From JAFGMR01 sp964632755 (GTDB lineage: Archaea > Halobacteriota > Methanosarcinia > Methanotrichales > Methanotrichaceae): a DNA stretch of 13,624 nt. The stretch spans positions 1 to 13,624 of the forward strand of contig CAZWDT010000060.1 of NCBI GenBank assembly GCA_964632755.1, read 5' to 3'. Below are positions 1 through 7,799 of this stretch, piece by piece; the stretch's first letter is position 1, and the number at the start of each line of letters is the position of its first letter. Under the pieces are notes generated by a model. The model was not told the DNA's origin, did not search any database, and worked only from the letters and a program-made list of their open reading frames with translations. Made by a program: the position numbers and the translations under genes.

Positions 1-190
1 CTCTCCTCTGGACTATGAACGGGCCGCCTGCTAGATGAACTTTCCCTCGAAGCGAGATCCATGATGGATTCAGCGGTATACGATCGGATGGCTGCAAGGA
101 CAGCCGTGCTTTCGCCCTTGCAAGCATGTTGATCAACAGCTTGCGCTCTATCGGATGGCGTTTTAGTCCAACCATCCGGGCATGGAGATC

Positions 191-223
191 TTCTCTCCGA
201 GATAGCGGCTCTATCGAAGAGAA
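191..223 (-). terminator. Imperfect hairpin downstream of the secreted-protein gene (possible 3' end element)
   Basis: TTCTCT at 191-196 pairs with AGAGAA at 218-223, and GATAG at 201-205 pairs with CTATC at 211-215. This gives 11 base pairs with a small internal loop and a 5-nt apical loop. It lies 38-70 nt beyond the stop codon of the minus-strand gene, where a 3' UTR structure or terminator would be expected. No T-rich tract follows on the minus strand, and archaeal termination relies mostly on U-tracts, so the terminator role is weak. The rest of 1-260 shows no convincing gene. It also has a 7-bp inverted repeat (93-99 with 116-122) and a 10-bp direct repeat of ATCGGATGGC (83-92 and 150-159), both possibly fortuitous. 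Confidence 0.25.
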
Positions 224-260
224 TGGCTGTGGGGAGGGGCTTATCACCCCAACCAGCAGC

Positions 261-3200
261 CTAAAAAAGTGGCGGAGCGATATCGTTCGGGGTGTTCGAG
301 GAGATCGTGCTGCCTATGATTATCGGCGCCGTTACACTCCAGTAGACTCCACCGCCGTCAATGATCGCTGTATTCGAGTTGATGACGCTACCTTGTATTG
401 AAAGCTCAGTATAGATCGGTGTGCTGCTGCCCTCTTGTGCAGAGTTATACACGCCACCGCCAAGGGCGCCATTATTATTGCGAACGGTGCTGCTATCTAT
501 CGTCAAAGCGCCGCCGTCCCAGTTTGCCAAGCCCCCACCTTTATTTGCCATGTTGGTAGCAATTGTACATCCAGTCGCCGTCGTCGATCCTTCCTGGAAG
601 TTGGCAACTCCTCCACCGAGGTTTCCTGCAGCGTTTCCTGTGATCATGCATCCGTTCAGCGTTGTCGATCCAGGGCTTTCGCTATCGAAGCCGCCGGTAT
701 AGATGCCGCCGCCGTTCTCATTTGCAGTATTTCCATAGATATTGCTATCGGTAACCGTCATCGTGCCCTGCCAGTTGTGGAGCCCCCCACCGTCCCATGT
801 TGCTGTATTTCCAAAGATCTCGCTATTCGAGATGGTTGCCGTGCCGCTACTTTGTATTCCACCGCCACTCACTGCGTTCTCCTCGGTTCCTGCATCATTT
901 CCAGAAATAGTGCTATATTGTACATCTAGTGTGCCAAAGTTAGCAATACCTCCACCAATTAATGCCGCGGTATTATCTGATATTATGCTACCTATTATAT
1001 TCATAATATTCCAGTTAATAATGCCGCCTCCGCCGACAAAACCGACACTTGAGCTGGCGATGTTCTCGGAAATGGTGCTGTCTATTATCGTTACTACCCC
1101 ATCGTTGTCAACGCCGCCGGAATGATGGGCGGCATTCCCTGAAATGTTGCAGCTTGTTACTTCAAGAATGGCTGGAATCCAGATATCATCGACATAATGG
1201 CCACCGTTATAAATGCCGCCGCCATATCCCTCAGTTGTGCTGGTACCAGCTATGTTATTGGATATGACGCAGTTCGCAATTGCGAGCTGGCCGAAATTCA
1301 CGATGCCGCCTCCAACCAGATACGCTATTCCATCTTGATATCCATCGGTGCCAGAACCGCCCTGAATAGTCATCCCCGATAGGGCTACTTGCGCGTCGGC
1401 ATTGTTCATGCCGATGGTGAGCACAGATCCGGCTTGATTGCCATCAACGATGGTACTGCCCGATCCAGCACCTTCCAAAGTCAGCGACTTGTCTATCATG
1501 ACGTTCTCAAGGAAGGTTCCACTGAGCACCTTGATCACGTTGCCGTCATACATGGCGTCAACTGCATCCTGAATGAGCTCAAAGTCACAGGCCACTTTGC
1601 CCACCAGGGTGGTCGGTGTCTGATCAAGTCCGATTGTGTTTACCCATAGCCCATTATCTCCGCCCACTGCTGCCACATGCAACCTTCCGTACATGTCCCT
1701 GATGGCGTTAGGATCTGACTCGATGACACCACCCACATTGTACCAATTGCCGTTGACATTATCCCATAGACTGCCATCTCCGCCCCGCACGAAGGTGTGG
1801 ATGAGGCCATCCGTATCCACCACTGGTGCGGGATTGCCATTTATTATGCTGCCAATGGCAGGCGAGATGAAGCCTCCCAATCCCGTCCAGGTCGCTGTAT
1901 TCGAAGTTATATCAAGGGCATTGCACCATAATGCGCCATCCTCACCTCGCACAAAGGTGTAGACAAATCCGTCGTTGAACGGATTTATAACCGGCTTTGC
2001 GTCCGAAGTTATGGAACCGCCAAGGGCTTGCCAGGCGCCATCGACGTTGTCCCAGAGCGCTCCGTTGCTACCCTTCACAAGCACATGCAGCTTTCCATTG
2101 GCATCGTAGATTGCTTGAGGACTCGATTGGATAATCCCTCCAAGAGGGGACCACTCGCCGGTGGTTAGGTCTTTCAGCCAGATGGAGTTATCTTCACCCT
2201 TGACAACCGCTACCAAGCGATCGTCTGGCGATAAGGCGGCACAGGGATTAGATGTGATCGAGCCTCCCAGATAGCTCCAGCCAATACCCAAGACGTTCTG
2301 CCAGAGTGCATTATCGCTGCCTTTCACGAAGACATGAATATTGCCCTCTTCATCATTTATTGCATAGGGATCGGATGTGATATGGCCACCTAATCCCTGC
2401 CAGTCTCCACCTGCATTATCCCATAATCCGTTATCTCCTCCTTTCGCAAAGATATGTCTCGTGCCATCAACTGCCTGGATCTGATAGGGATTGGAGGCCA
2501 GGTACCCGCCAAAGCCATTCCAGACCCACGAGCCAGGGGTAGGAATGAGGCCAGCTGTCGTGCTTTGAAGATCCCCCCCAAGGTTGGTCTCAATCGCGGA
2601 TGAGCTCCCTGCGAAGGCCGATATGCTGCCAGAGACGGCTTCGCTACTTGCATCGAAGCTCTTGGATGAAGAATCATCCGAGGTACTGGCGGCGTAAATT
2701 CGCACATCTCCATTTGAATTTAAATTCTGGATCGAGGTCACAAAACTGTTTGCGCTACCACTCAGGCTCGATGCCAGCTGATCGGCAGAGGAGAGGTAGG
2801 AATAAGCATCTCCTTCTGCAGAAGTGGACATAATTGCGGAATATGCCTTTGACTCAAGAGAGTCAGCCTGGATGAAGCCTGATGCCTCTGCACCATCCGA
2901 GGCCGTTGCCGTTAGAACGCCGCTTATGCATCCTATGCCGTTCAAGCCGCCAGTTAACTTGACGGTGTTACTAGAGGATCGGGCCTCACCATTAGAGTAT
3001 CCCAAGACGCCGGATATGCTTGAAGCTTGAACTGCATTGGCCATGCCGGATTGAGCTGAGGCTGCCTGGAAAGATCTCACGGTGCCATACAGGACTCCAG
3101 CGTTCTGAGCTACATAGGTGGATCCACTATTGCATGAAACCGCGGTCTCGGATCGGCCGACAGCTTGAACATCTTGGTTCAGGCTCACAAGATCGTCCGA

Positions 3201-3518
3201 GGCATAGGTTGAAATCGTCGAACTCAGGTCGCCTTGCGAAATAATGCTGTTTGAGACGATGGACTGGCCATTGCTAGCAACCTTAGCTATACCGTTAATG
3301 CCGCTTCCCTCAACGGAGCCGATAGAGAATATCTTGCTATTTCCAATAATACTGCTCTCAGTCAGACTGGTTGAGCCATCCAGATCATAGCTCATGCTGA
3401 TTGAGGATGTACCTCCTCCCCCTCCTGACGTGCACTCGAACGATATTGCTGCGGACAGGCTAGATATAAAAAATACTATAATTATATATCTATAGATGAT
3501 ACCCGATCTTATAATCAT
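261..3518 (-). CDS. Secreted three-part surface protein: Ser-rich region, PLL-like propeller, Pmp-like beta-helix
   Basis: A 1085-residue protein with an export signal: Arg4 and Arg10 are followed by a hydrophobic stretch (about 7-24) ending in small residues. Residues about 30-325 are rich in Ser, Gly and Ala, with no recognised domain. Residues about 330-630 hold seven related units carrying a glycine pair, then HVFVKG-like and LWDN-like motifs, as in PLL-like (fucolectin-type) beta-propellers. Residues about 637-1085 start with a pectin-lyase-like opening (IQDAVDA, then IKVLSGTF) and continue with many GGGI-N-G and S-x-I-x-x-N repeats. These are typical of a right-handed parallel beta-helix of the polymorphic-membrane-protein type. 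The protein ends at PPLF with no membrane anchor or PGF-CTERM sorting signal, so it is probably released or held non-covalently. Sugar binding or cell-surface adhesion is inferred. The start is well supported by a strong Shine-Dalgarno site. No substrate can be named. Confidence 0.9.
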   Translation of the reverse strand: MIIRSGIIYRYIIIVFFISSLSAAISFECTSGGGGGTSSISMSYDLDGSTSLTESSIIGNSKIFSIGSVEGSGINGIAKVASNGQSIVSNSIISQGDLSSTISTYASDDLVSLNQDVQAVGRSETAVSCNSGSTYVAQNAGVLYGTVRSFQAASAQSGMANAVQASSISGVLGYSNGEARSSSNTVKLTGGLNGIGCISGVLTATASDGAEASGFIQADSLESKAYSAIMSTSAEGDAYSYLSSADQLASSLSGSANSFVTSIQNLNSNGDVRIYAASTSDDSSSKSFDASSEAVSGSISAFAGSSSAIETNLGGDLQSTTAGLIPTPGSWVWNGFGGYLASNPYQIQAVDGTRHIFAKGGDNGLWDNAGGDWQGLGGHITSDPYAINDEEGNIHVFVKGSDNALWQNVLGIGWSYLGGSITSNPCAALSPDDRLVAVVKGEDNSIWLKDLTTGEWSPLGGIIQSSPQAIYDANGKLHVLVKGSNGALWDNVDGAWQALGGSITSDAKPVINPFNDGFVYTFVRGEDGALWCNALDITSNTATWTGLGGFISPAIGSIINGNPAPVVDTDGLIHTFVRGGDGSLWDNVNGNWYNVGGVIESDPNAIRDMYGRLHVAAVGGDNGLWVNTIGLDQTPTTLVGKVACDFELIQDAVDAMYDGNVIKVLSGTFLENVMIDKSLTLEGAGSGSTIVDGNQAGSVLTIGMNNADAQVALSGMTIQGGSGTDGYQDGIAYLVGGGIVNFGQLAIANCVISNNIAGTSTTEGYGGGIYNGGHYVDDIWIPAILEVTSCNISGNAAHHSGGVDNDGVVTIIDSTISENIASSSVGFVGGGGIINWNIMNIIGSIISDNTAALIGGGIANFGTLDVQYSTISGNDAGTEENAVSGGGIQSSGTATISNSEIFGNTATWDGGGLHNWQGTMTVTDSNIYGNTANENGGGIYTGGFDSESPGSTTLNGCMITGNAAGNLGGGVANFQEGSTTATGCTIATNMANKGGGLANWDGGALTIDSSTVRNNNGALGGGVYNSAQEGSSTPIYTELSIQGSVINSNTAIIDGGGVYWSVTAPIIIGSTISSNTPNDIAPPLF

Positions 3519-3523
3519 CTGAG

Positions 3524-3530
3524 CACCTCT
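3524..3530 (-). promoter_or_regulatory. Shine-Dalgarno site of the secreted-protein gene
   Basis: On the minus strand AGAGGTG lies 5 nt before the ATG at 3518. It matches GAGGTG in the archaeal consensus GGAGGTG and fixes the start of the 1085-residue protein. Confidence 0.7.
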
Positions 3531-3581
3531 GCCGAATCCATCATCAATATCTATTATTAATAGTTTGCGAGGATGTGTTTT

Positions 3582-3599
3582 CTATATATCTGTTTTCTG
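3582..3599 (-). promoter_or_regulatory. Candidate archaeal BRE/TATA promoter for the secreted-protein gene
   Basis: Read on the minus strand this is a purine/A-rich BRE-like AGAAAACA followed by GATATATAG. A TATA box here predicts a transcript start near 3560 and a leader of about 40 nt before the ATG at 3518. The surrounding AT-rich stretch (about 3470-3600) contrasts with both flanking coding regions. Assigned by pattern only. Confidence 0.45.
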
Positions 3600-3611
3600 A
3601 TTCCTCGCTAA

Positions 3612-4575
3612 TTTGCATGGGATCTGGCTGGTTTCGAGTGGATCGGATGGTGGGCGGCTCTCTCCGGCCTGCTGATAGCCATGTACTATCCGGTGATAAT
3701 CAGCTGGTCCCTCGTCTACCTCGGGAAGTCCTTTACCCTTGATTGGGGGGCGGACACCAATGCCTACTTCTTCGGGACGGTCCTCCAGCTTACGGGCTCG
3801 CCTTGGGATCTGGGTGGCTTCCAATTCCAAATCCTGATCAGCCCCCTCATCGTTTGGGGGATGGCTTGGCTTATAGTGAGCAAAGACGTTGTCTCCGGGA
3901 TCGAGAAGGCGAACAGGATCTTCATGCCCCTCCTCTGGGCGCTGGCGGTTGTGCTGGTGGCAAGAGCACTGACCCTTGATGGCGCCCTTTCAGGGATAAA
4001 CTGGTACCTCCAGCCCGACTTCGAAAGGCTCCTCGATCACAACGTCTGGCTCGCAGCCTATGGCCAGATATTCTTTACCCTCTGTCTGGGTTCGGCGACG
4101 ATGATCGCCTACTCGAGCTACCTTCCTGAGGGGACCGACATCGTGAACAACGCCTTCATAGTGAGCTTTGCCAACTGCGCGTTCAGCTTCCTGATGGGCT
4201 TTGCGGTCTTCGGAACCCTTGGGTACATGGCCGCAACAACCGGCCAGGATGTTGGAGATGTCGTAGCATCAGGAATCGGCCTTGCCTTCGTGGTCTTCCC
4301 GAAGGCCTTGAGCCTCCTTCCAGGCTTGAAGGTCCCTACAGCCGTCGTCTTCTTCACCTGTCTTGTGGTGGCAGGCATATCATCCCTGATATCCATGGTG
4401 GAGGCCTTCGCTGCTGCCTTGATGGACAAGTTCGGACTCGGAAGGGCGAGGGCTGTGAACGTGACGATCGGCCTTGGGCTTCGTGGTGCTCTATGGAGGC
4501 CTCGCCTTCTTCGTGAGGATCGCCCTGAAGAAAGGGCACGACCACGATCCCGACGGGCCTATGCGAAATGGGTGA
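3612..4575 (+). pseudogene. Truncated and frameshifted neurotransmitter:sodium symporter (NSS family) remnant
   Basis: The open frame after the stop at 3609-3611 reads straight into the third membrane segment of an NSS transporter (FEWIGWW, then a long hydrophobic run through MYYPVIISW). It continues through recognisable helices 4 to 8. The helix-6 stretch has the family's GQIFF and SY elements, and GLAFVVFP precedes helix 8. NSS proteins are about 450-550 residues with 11-12 helices and a conserved sodium/substrate site in helix 1, which is absent here together with helix 2. The first ATG in frame (3681) falls inside helix 3 and has no convincing ribosome site. Near 4476 the frame breaks. 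The original frame runs on as Arg-rich nonsense to 4619, while the +1 frame gives GFVVLYGGLAFFVRIALKKG and stops at 4573-4575. That looks like the final helix and tail, so roughly helices 9-11 seem deleted. Not expected to be functional. Confidence 0.82.
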
Positions 4576-4846
4576 AGAACGGAATGTCAAACAGGTTCTT
4601 CGCTGAATTGTGTGGATAAGACTTCTTGAAGAGTTCCGATGCGAATCATTTAATATGTCTTGGTTACTTTGTGGTGAGCTGCTGCACCTTTTACCATCCT
4701 CTCGCAAACGGGGAATCATTTCGAGAACGCCGTCTCGTCTGAGAACATAAATAGATATAAATTTAGTATTAGTTGGATAAAATCGGTGGAGGTAATGTGG
4801 ATTCATATGGTTTCCAGATAATTTTTTCATGCATTACAGTACGATA
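4576..4846. other. Intergenic region, no convincing gene
   Basis: No supported gene is seen between the transporter remnant and the peptidase promoter. GAATCATTT occurs twice (about 4644 and 4713). An AT-rich patch at 4745-4775 resembles a TATA box (GATATAAATT). A GGAGGT at 4788-4793 lies only 3 nt before a GTG at 4797 that opens a 16-codon frame, too short and too tightly spaced to support as a gene. It may be decayed sequence. Confidence 0.4.
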
Positions 4847-4858
4847 AATTTAAAAAGG
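4847..4858 (+). promoter_or_regulatory. Candidate TATA box for the S9 peptidase gene
   Basis: AAATTTAAAAAG lies in an AT-rich local context (from about 4841). A TATA box here predicts a start of transcription near 4878 and a leader of about 60 nt before the GTG at 4942. Pattern-based only; the patch near 4752-4762 is an alternative. Confidence 0.35.
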
Positions 4859-4941
4859 ATCAAAGCGTAAGATATCATTGGGTGTTCTGAGGGCGGTGTG
4901 GACAAAGAACAGGATACCTCTGAAATTATGGGTGTGATTCA

Positions 4942-6981
4942 GTGCAATATCTCCGAATAATGACCGAAATTCTGATAATGGCTGCCTTAGTTTGCGGCCT
5001 TATATTACAGGCGTCTGGTGCAGAGAGCACGGTAAAGCTTGCGAACGATGATATTCTCAAGATGGAGACGCTGCATCACTTCCACCTCGCATCGGATGGG
5101 ACAAAGCTCGTCTATCTGGTAACCACCGGAACCGATCTGCTCCCGCCGGCAGACAACGGGACCCTAAGGCTTTTCGATATCAGCGCAAAGATGGAGGTTT
5201 CCCTCTCGGATCCCAACGAATCGGTATCTGTCTGGGCGGTCTCGCCCGATGGATCCAGGATAGCATATGCATCGATGCCAAACGATGGAGGCAATAGCTC
5301 CCTTACAATTCAGGACTTATCGACGCTAGTAAAGGAGAAAAAGAGCGATGTGCCCGAAGATATCTTGAGCGGATTTGCATGGCTGGGAGAAGATCATCTG
5401 GCCTTCACAGGAGCTTCTGAGGAGGAGCCGGCTGAGCAGCTTCCTGGCGATGTCATTATCATGGATGCGATCCCCGATCCGGTGATCCTCAAATCGTATT
5501 CGGTCGTGGATGGAACCTTAGTGCCACTTACGGCAAACGATGATGTCATCTATGCCTATAATCCATCTCCCGATGGCAGGTACATCATCTATAAGGCGGC
5601 CGAGTATCCGGAGTCCTGGCTTGAATCCTCCAAATTCAGATACGTAATGCTCGACATTTCGACAGGAGCGGAAGACGAGTTCATGGCGCTCGTAGAGGGG
5701 TACCAGGATGAGAACGAGTTTGCATGGTCTCCTGACAGCTCCGTGGTATATATCGAGAGGATGCAAAATGGCGGCATCAATTATCCCGTTCGATACACAT
5801 CCGATATCGTAGCCTACACGCCGGCGACAAAGGCGCTCGAAGAGATCCCCATGAACTGGGACCGAAAGCTCCTGAAGGACCTCTTCAACGATGATATCGA
5901 GATGACGCCGTTCATTGGCGGAGTGTATGCCCTTCTCGCAAACGGAACAAACCCGTTGCTTGCAAAGTACATCAAGACGGATGGCGGTTGGGAGATGACT
6001 ATTCTTTCGGGAGAACATCAGGGAAACATATTTGCCCTTGAGAGCACCCCTGACGGTTCAATCATCTGCTACAACTATAACACCGCCTCGATCCCGCCAC
6101 AGATCTATGGAGCAGAAGTTTCTGCTCGAAGCATCGATAACAGCACGCTTCTGACAAACCTCAACGAGGATCTGCTCGAAAAGCCGCTTGGATCCTCCGA
6201 GGTTATCGAGTGGACGGGCTCGAAAAACGAGATCGTGCAGGGAGTCCTTCGATATCCGGCCGGTTATGAACCAGGCGTCAGATACCCTCTGGTCCTCGTC
6301 ATACATGGAGGTCCCACTTATACCGACTTCGACAGCTGGCGCGACACATGGGAGTTCCCATACCATCTGATAACGAATGCAGGCTTCATCACCCTGTCTG
6401 CGAACTACCATGGTAGCAGCAACTACGGATTTGAGTTTGCACAGTCCATCGAAGGAGGGCCTTATACCGATATCCCCACCGAGGACTTCGAGAAGGGCAT
6501 CGAATACTTGGCAGAGAGAGGGATTATCGATAAGGAGAAAATGGGAACGACGGGATGGTCGAATGGCGGTATTCTGACGCTTGCATGGATAACAACCTAT
6601 GGTGGCCTGAAAGCCGCCGTTGCCGGTGCAGGAACGGCCGACCAGAACTCTCAGTTCTCGAACACCAACGGGGCCGTGATGACTAAGATGTACTTCGATG
6701 AGACACCATTCCAAGATCCGGTGGCGTATATTCTCATTATGGGCGCTTTCCATGCAAAAAACGTCACAACTCCGCTCCTGATGCTGAATGGAATGGATGA
6801 TAACTCGGTCTCGCCTGCAAGCGCGATCTCTACCTATCGGGCATATAAAGAAGGGAGTAAGGCTGAGGTACAGATGATCCTCTTCAAGGACGAGCCTCAT
6901 CATCTGAAGAGATACACGAATCAGGTTCGAAAGGTGGACGAGGAGATCGGCTGGCTGAAGAAGTATATCCTCGAATCATAG
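4942..6981 (+). CDS. Exported S9-family (prolyl oligopeptidase-like) serine peptidase
   Basis: A 679-residue serine peptidase expected to cut short peptides outside the cytoplasm. The GTG start is chosen because GGTG at 4931-4934 gives a ribosome site 7 nt upstream and because it supplies Arg5 to the signal peptide. A start at ATG 4960 would leave an acidic n-region. The hydrophobic segment (about 9-22) ends near QASGAE, a likely cleavage site. Residues about 35-400 form a TolB/WD40-like propeller (AVSPDGSRIAYAS, then FAWSPDSSVVYIER). Residues about 415-679 are the alpha/beta hydrolase domain. HGGP at 455-458 is the oxyanion region, the nucleophile is Ser540 in GWSNGG, the acid is probably Asp620 in NGMDDNSV, and the base is His653 (or His654) in DEPHH. 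Length and order fit the S9 family. The exact subfamily (dipeptidyl versus acylaminoacyl peptidase) cannot be set by eye. It appears to be a single-gene unit. Confidence 0.93.
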   Translation: MQYLRIMTEILIMAALVCGLILQASGAESTVKLANDDILKMETLHHFHLASDGTKLVYLVTTGTDLLPPADNGTLRLFDISAKMEVSLSDPNESVSVWAVSPDGSRIAYASMPNDGGNSSLTIQDLSTLVKEKKSDVPEDILSGFAWLGEDHLAFTGASEEEPAEQLPGDVIIMDAIPDPVILKSYSVVDGTLVPLTANDDVIYAYNPSPDGRYIIYKAAEYPESWLESSKFRYVMLDISTGAEDEFMALVEGYQDENEFAWSPDSSVVYIERMQNGGINYPVRYTSDIVAYTPATKALEEIPMNWDRKLLKDLFNDDIEMTPFIGGVYALLANGTNPLLAKYIKTDGGWEMTILSGEHQGNIFALESTPDGSIICYNYNTASIPPQIYGAEVSARSIDNSTLLTNLNEDLLEKPLGSSEVIEWTGSKNEIVQGVLRYPAGYEPGVRYPLVLVIHGGPTYTDFDSWRDTWEFPYHLITNAGFITLSANYHGSSNYGFEFAQSIEGGPYTDIPTEDFEKGIEYLAERGIIDKEKMGTTGWSNGGILTLAWITTYGGLKAAVAGAGTADQNSQFSNTNGAVMTKMYFDETPFQDPVAYILIMGAFHAKNVTTPLLMLNGMDDNSVSPASAISTYRAYKEGSKAEVQMILFKDEPHHLKRYTNQVRKVDEEIGWLKKYILES

Positions 6982-7254
6982 GTTGTCCTTCCTGCGACGG
7001 ATGGGGGCCTTTTGGACTTGGCACAGTCGGACGCAGCTGCGCCAAATCCAACTTCTTGAAATGGAAACGAAAAGCCAATTGAAATACCTGCGAGACACAT
7101 CGCTAAATGCAGAGATGAACATGACTAGCCCGGGCCCCGGCGTGGCCGCCATCCGTAGGGCGTCGCTCTCCTCTTGCTGGGCCGGGGGCCTCCCTCCGGG
7201 CCGCCTTGCGCCACTGGTCCGTCTGCGAAGGGGGCGAGCTTCCAGGCGGCGCAG
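6982..7254. other. Intergenic region turning strongly GC-rich, no convincing gene
   Basis: Short overlapping frames occur on both strands from about 6983 to 7418, but none has a recognisable family or a good ribosome site. GC content climbs sharply after about 7120 (CCCGGGCCCCGG-type sequence), and such regions give spurious long frames. It may be decayed coding sequence or a non-coding GC island. I see no RNA gene in it. Confidence 0.4.
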
Positions 7255-7461
7255 ATGAGATCGGGGGTGCGGGAGAGCGATCGGCACCGGAGGGCGCGGC
7301 GGAGGCAGACGCAGGCGGAACGAGGGGCCAGGTGGCTTCTCCTTTGGAGCGCTCTAATGCTCGGCTTTCTCCTGTGGGCGGGGGCCGAGGGGGCGCTGGA
7401 GGAGAGGGCGCCGGCCATGGACGATGCGCTGAAGGGGTGGGGGAATCGGGAATGTATTTAG
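7255..7461 (+). CDS. Possible small single-span membrane protein
   Basis: A 68-residue frame with a strongly basic N-terminus (RRARRRQ), one hydrophobic span (WLLLWSALMLGFLLWAGAEG, about residues 31-50) and an acidic, polar tail. The basic side before the span predicts an N-in orientation. ATG 7255 is chosen over the TTG at 7174 because AGGCGG at 7243-7248 gives a plausible ribosome site. Third codon positions are mostly G or C, as expected if coding, but the whole patch is above 70% GC, so a chance frame is possible. It ends 35 nt before the antitoxin gene and could share its transcript. No family recognised. Confidence 0.35.
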   Translation: MRSGVRESDRHRRARRRQTQAERGARWLLLWSALMLGFLLWAGAEGALEERAPAMDDALKGWGNRECI

Positions 7462-7484
7462 CAGAAGCTACTATGAAGGGTAAT

Positions 7485-7490
7485 AGGTGG
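7485..7490 (+). promoter_or_regulatory. Shine-Dalgarno site deciding the antitoxin start
   Basis: AGGTGG lies 6 nt before ATG 7497. The longer in-frame alternatives (ATG 7452 and ATG 7473) have weaker upstream signals, and their extra residues do not look like part of the antitoxin family. Confidence 0.5.
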
Positions 7491-7496
7491 AACGAG

Positions 7497-7673
7497 ATGG
7501 CTCTTGCCGAAATATGCAGAGAGGATGCACAATTGCGCGCCTTGGACTCCTATGGGGAATTCAGCGAGGAGTTCATAGCCGACGTTCTCGATGCTATGCG
7601 AGAGGCAGAGATGGGGCTTGTAAAGCGATTTGATGACGTCGAAGACTTAATAGCCGACTTGTTAAATAAGTGA
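7497..7673 (+). CDS. RelB-like type II antitoxin (small, acidic)
   Basis: A 58-residue acidic protein resembling archaeal RelB/ParD-type antitoxins. Its recognisable stretches are GEFSEEFIADVLDAMREAE and then a lysine-containing KRFDDVEDLIADLLNK end. This helical layout normally provides the toxin-wrapping tail. It is followed after 6 nt by a RelE-like fragment, the usual antitoxin-then-toxin order. Because the toxin is broken, this may be an orphan that no longer has a partner here, although it could still neutralise related toxins elsewhere in the genome. The frame stays open upstream to 7206 through the GC-rich patch, which I regard as non-genic in this frame. The family call is from pattern recognition, not a profile match. 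Confidence 0.6.
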   Translation: MALAEICREDAQLRALDSYGEFSEEFIADVLDAMREAEMGLVKRFDDVEDLIADLLNK

Positions 7674-7679
7674 TATGTT

Positions 7680-7799
7680 TTGCATGATTTTGTAGCTTAT
7701 TCTTATGAAATCGAACCCAAATTTAAAACTAATTTTAGACGTCTTGCAAAAAATAATGTCCCAGCTGAATTAATCGTCAGTATGATCTGGATGCTGTAA
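7680..7799 (+). pseudogene. Truncated RelE/ParE-like toxin remnant
   Basis: Starting at TTG 7680 (or an older lost start), the frame reads AYSYEIEPKFKTNFRRLAKN and then NVPAELIV, a typical opening of archaeal RelE/ParE ribonuclease or gyrase toxins. It then stops at 7797-7799 after only 39 codons. Family members are about 85-95 residues, and their C-terminal beta strands and active-site residues are missing. The ATG at 7675 is out of frame with this stretch, which suggests a lost or shifted start as well. No continuation of the toxin is recognisable in the other two frames downstream. Confidence 0.6.

Noticed and set aside
236..250. GGGG/CCCC hairpin just after the secreted-protein stop as a terminator
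   Set aside because: Only four base pairs, with no T-tract on the minus strand after it.
126..1962. Several plus-strand frames of 60-160 codons opposite the secreted-protein gene
   Set aside because: They are antisense shadows of a highly repetitive coding sequence, rich in Pro/Arg/Cys with no domain or ribosome site.
331..3518. Repeats in the secreted-protein gene considered as a CRISPR or DNA-level repeat array
   Set aside because: The repetition is at protein level with varied codons and spacing, consistent with propeller blades and beta-helix coils rather than identical DNA repeats with spacers.
4354..4830. 158-codon minus-strand frame across the transporter remnant end and intergenic region
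   Set aside because: No recognisable domain, mixed basic composition, and it runs antisense to identifiable transporter sequence.
4898..4960. A 20-codon frame (GTG 4898, or ATG 4928) ending in TAATG overlap with an in-frame ATG of the S9 peptidase, resembling a leader peptide
   Set aside because: The peptidase is better started at GTG 4942, which has its own ribosome site and gives a basic signal-peptide head. The short frame has no recognisable sequence and the overlap can arise by chance.
7206..7496. N-terminal extension of the antitoxin frame back to ATG 7206 (155 residues in all)
   Set aside because: The extension is Gly/Glu/Arg-rich sequence from the GC island without antitoxin similarity; ATG 7497 has a good Shine-Dalgarno site and yields a normal-sized antitoxin.
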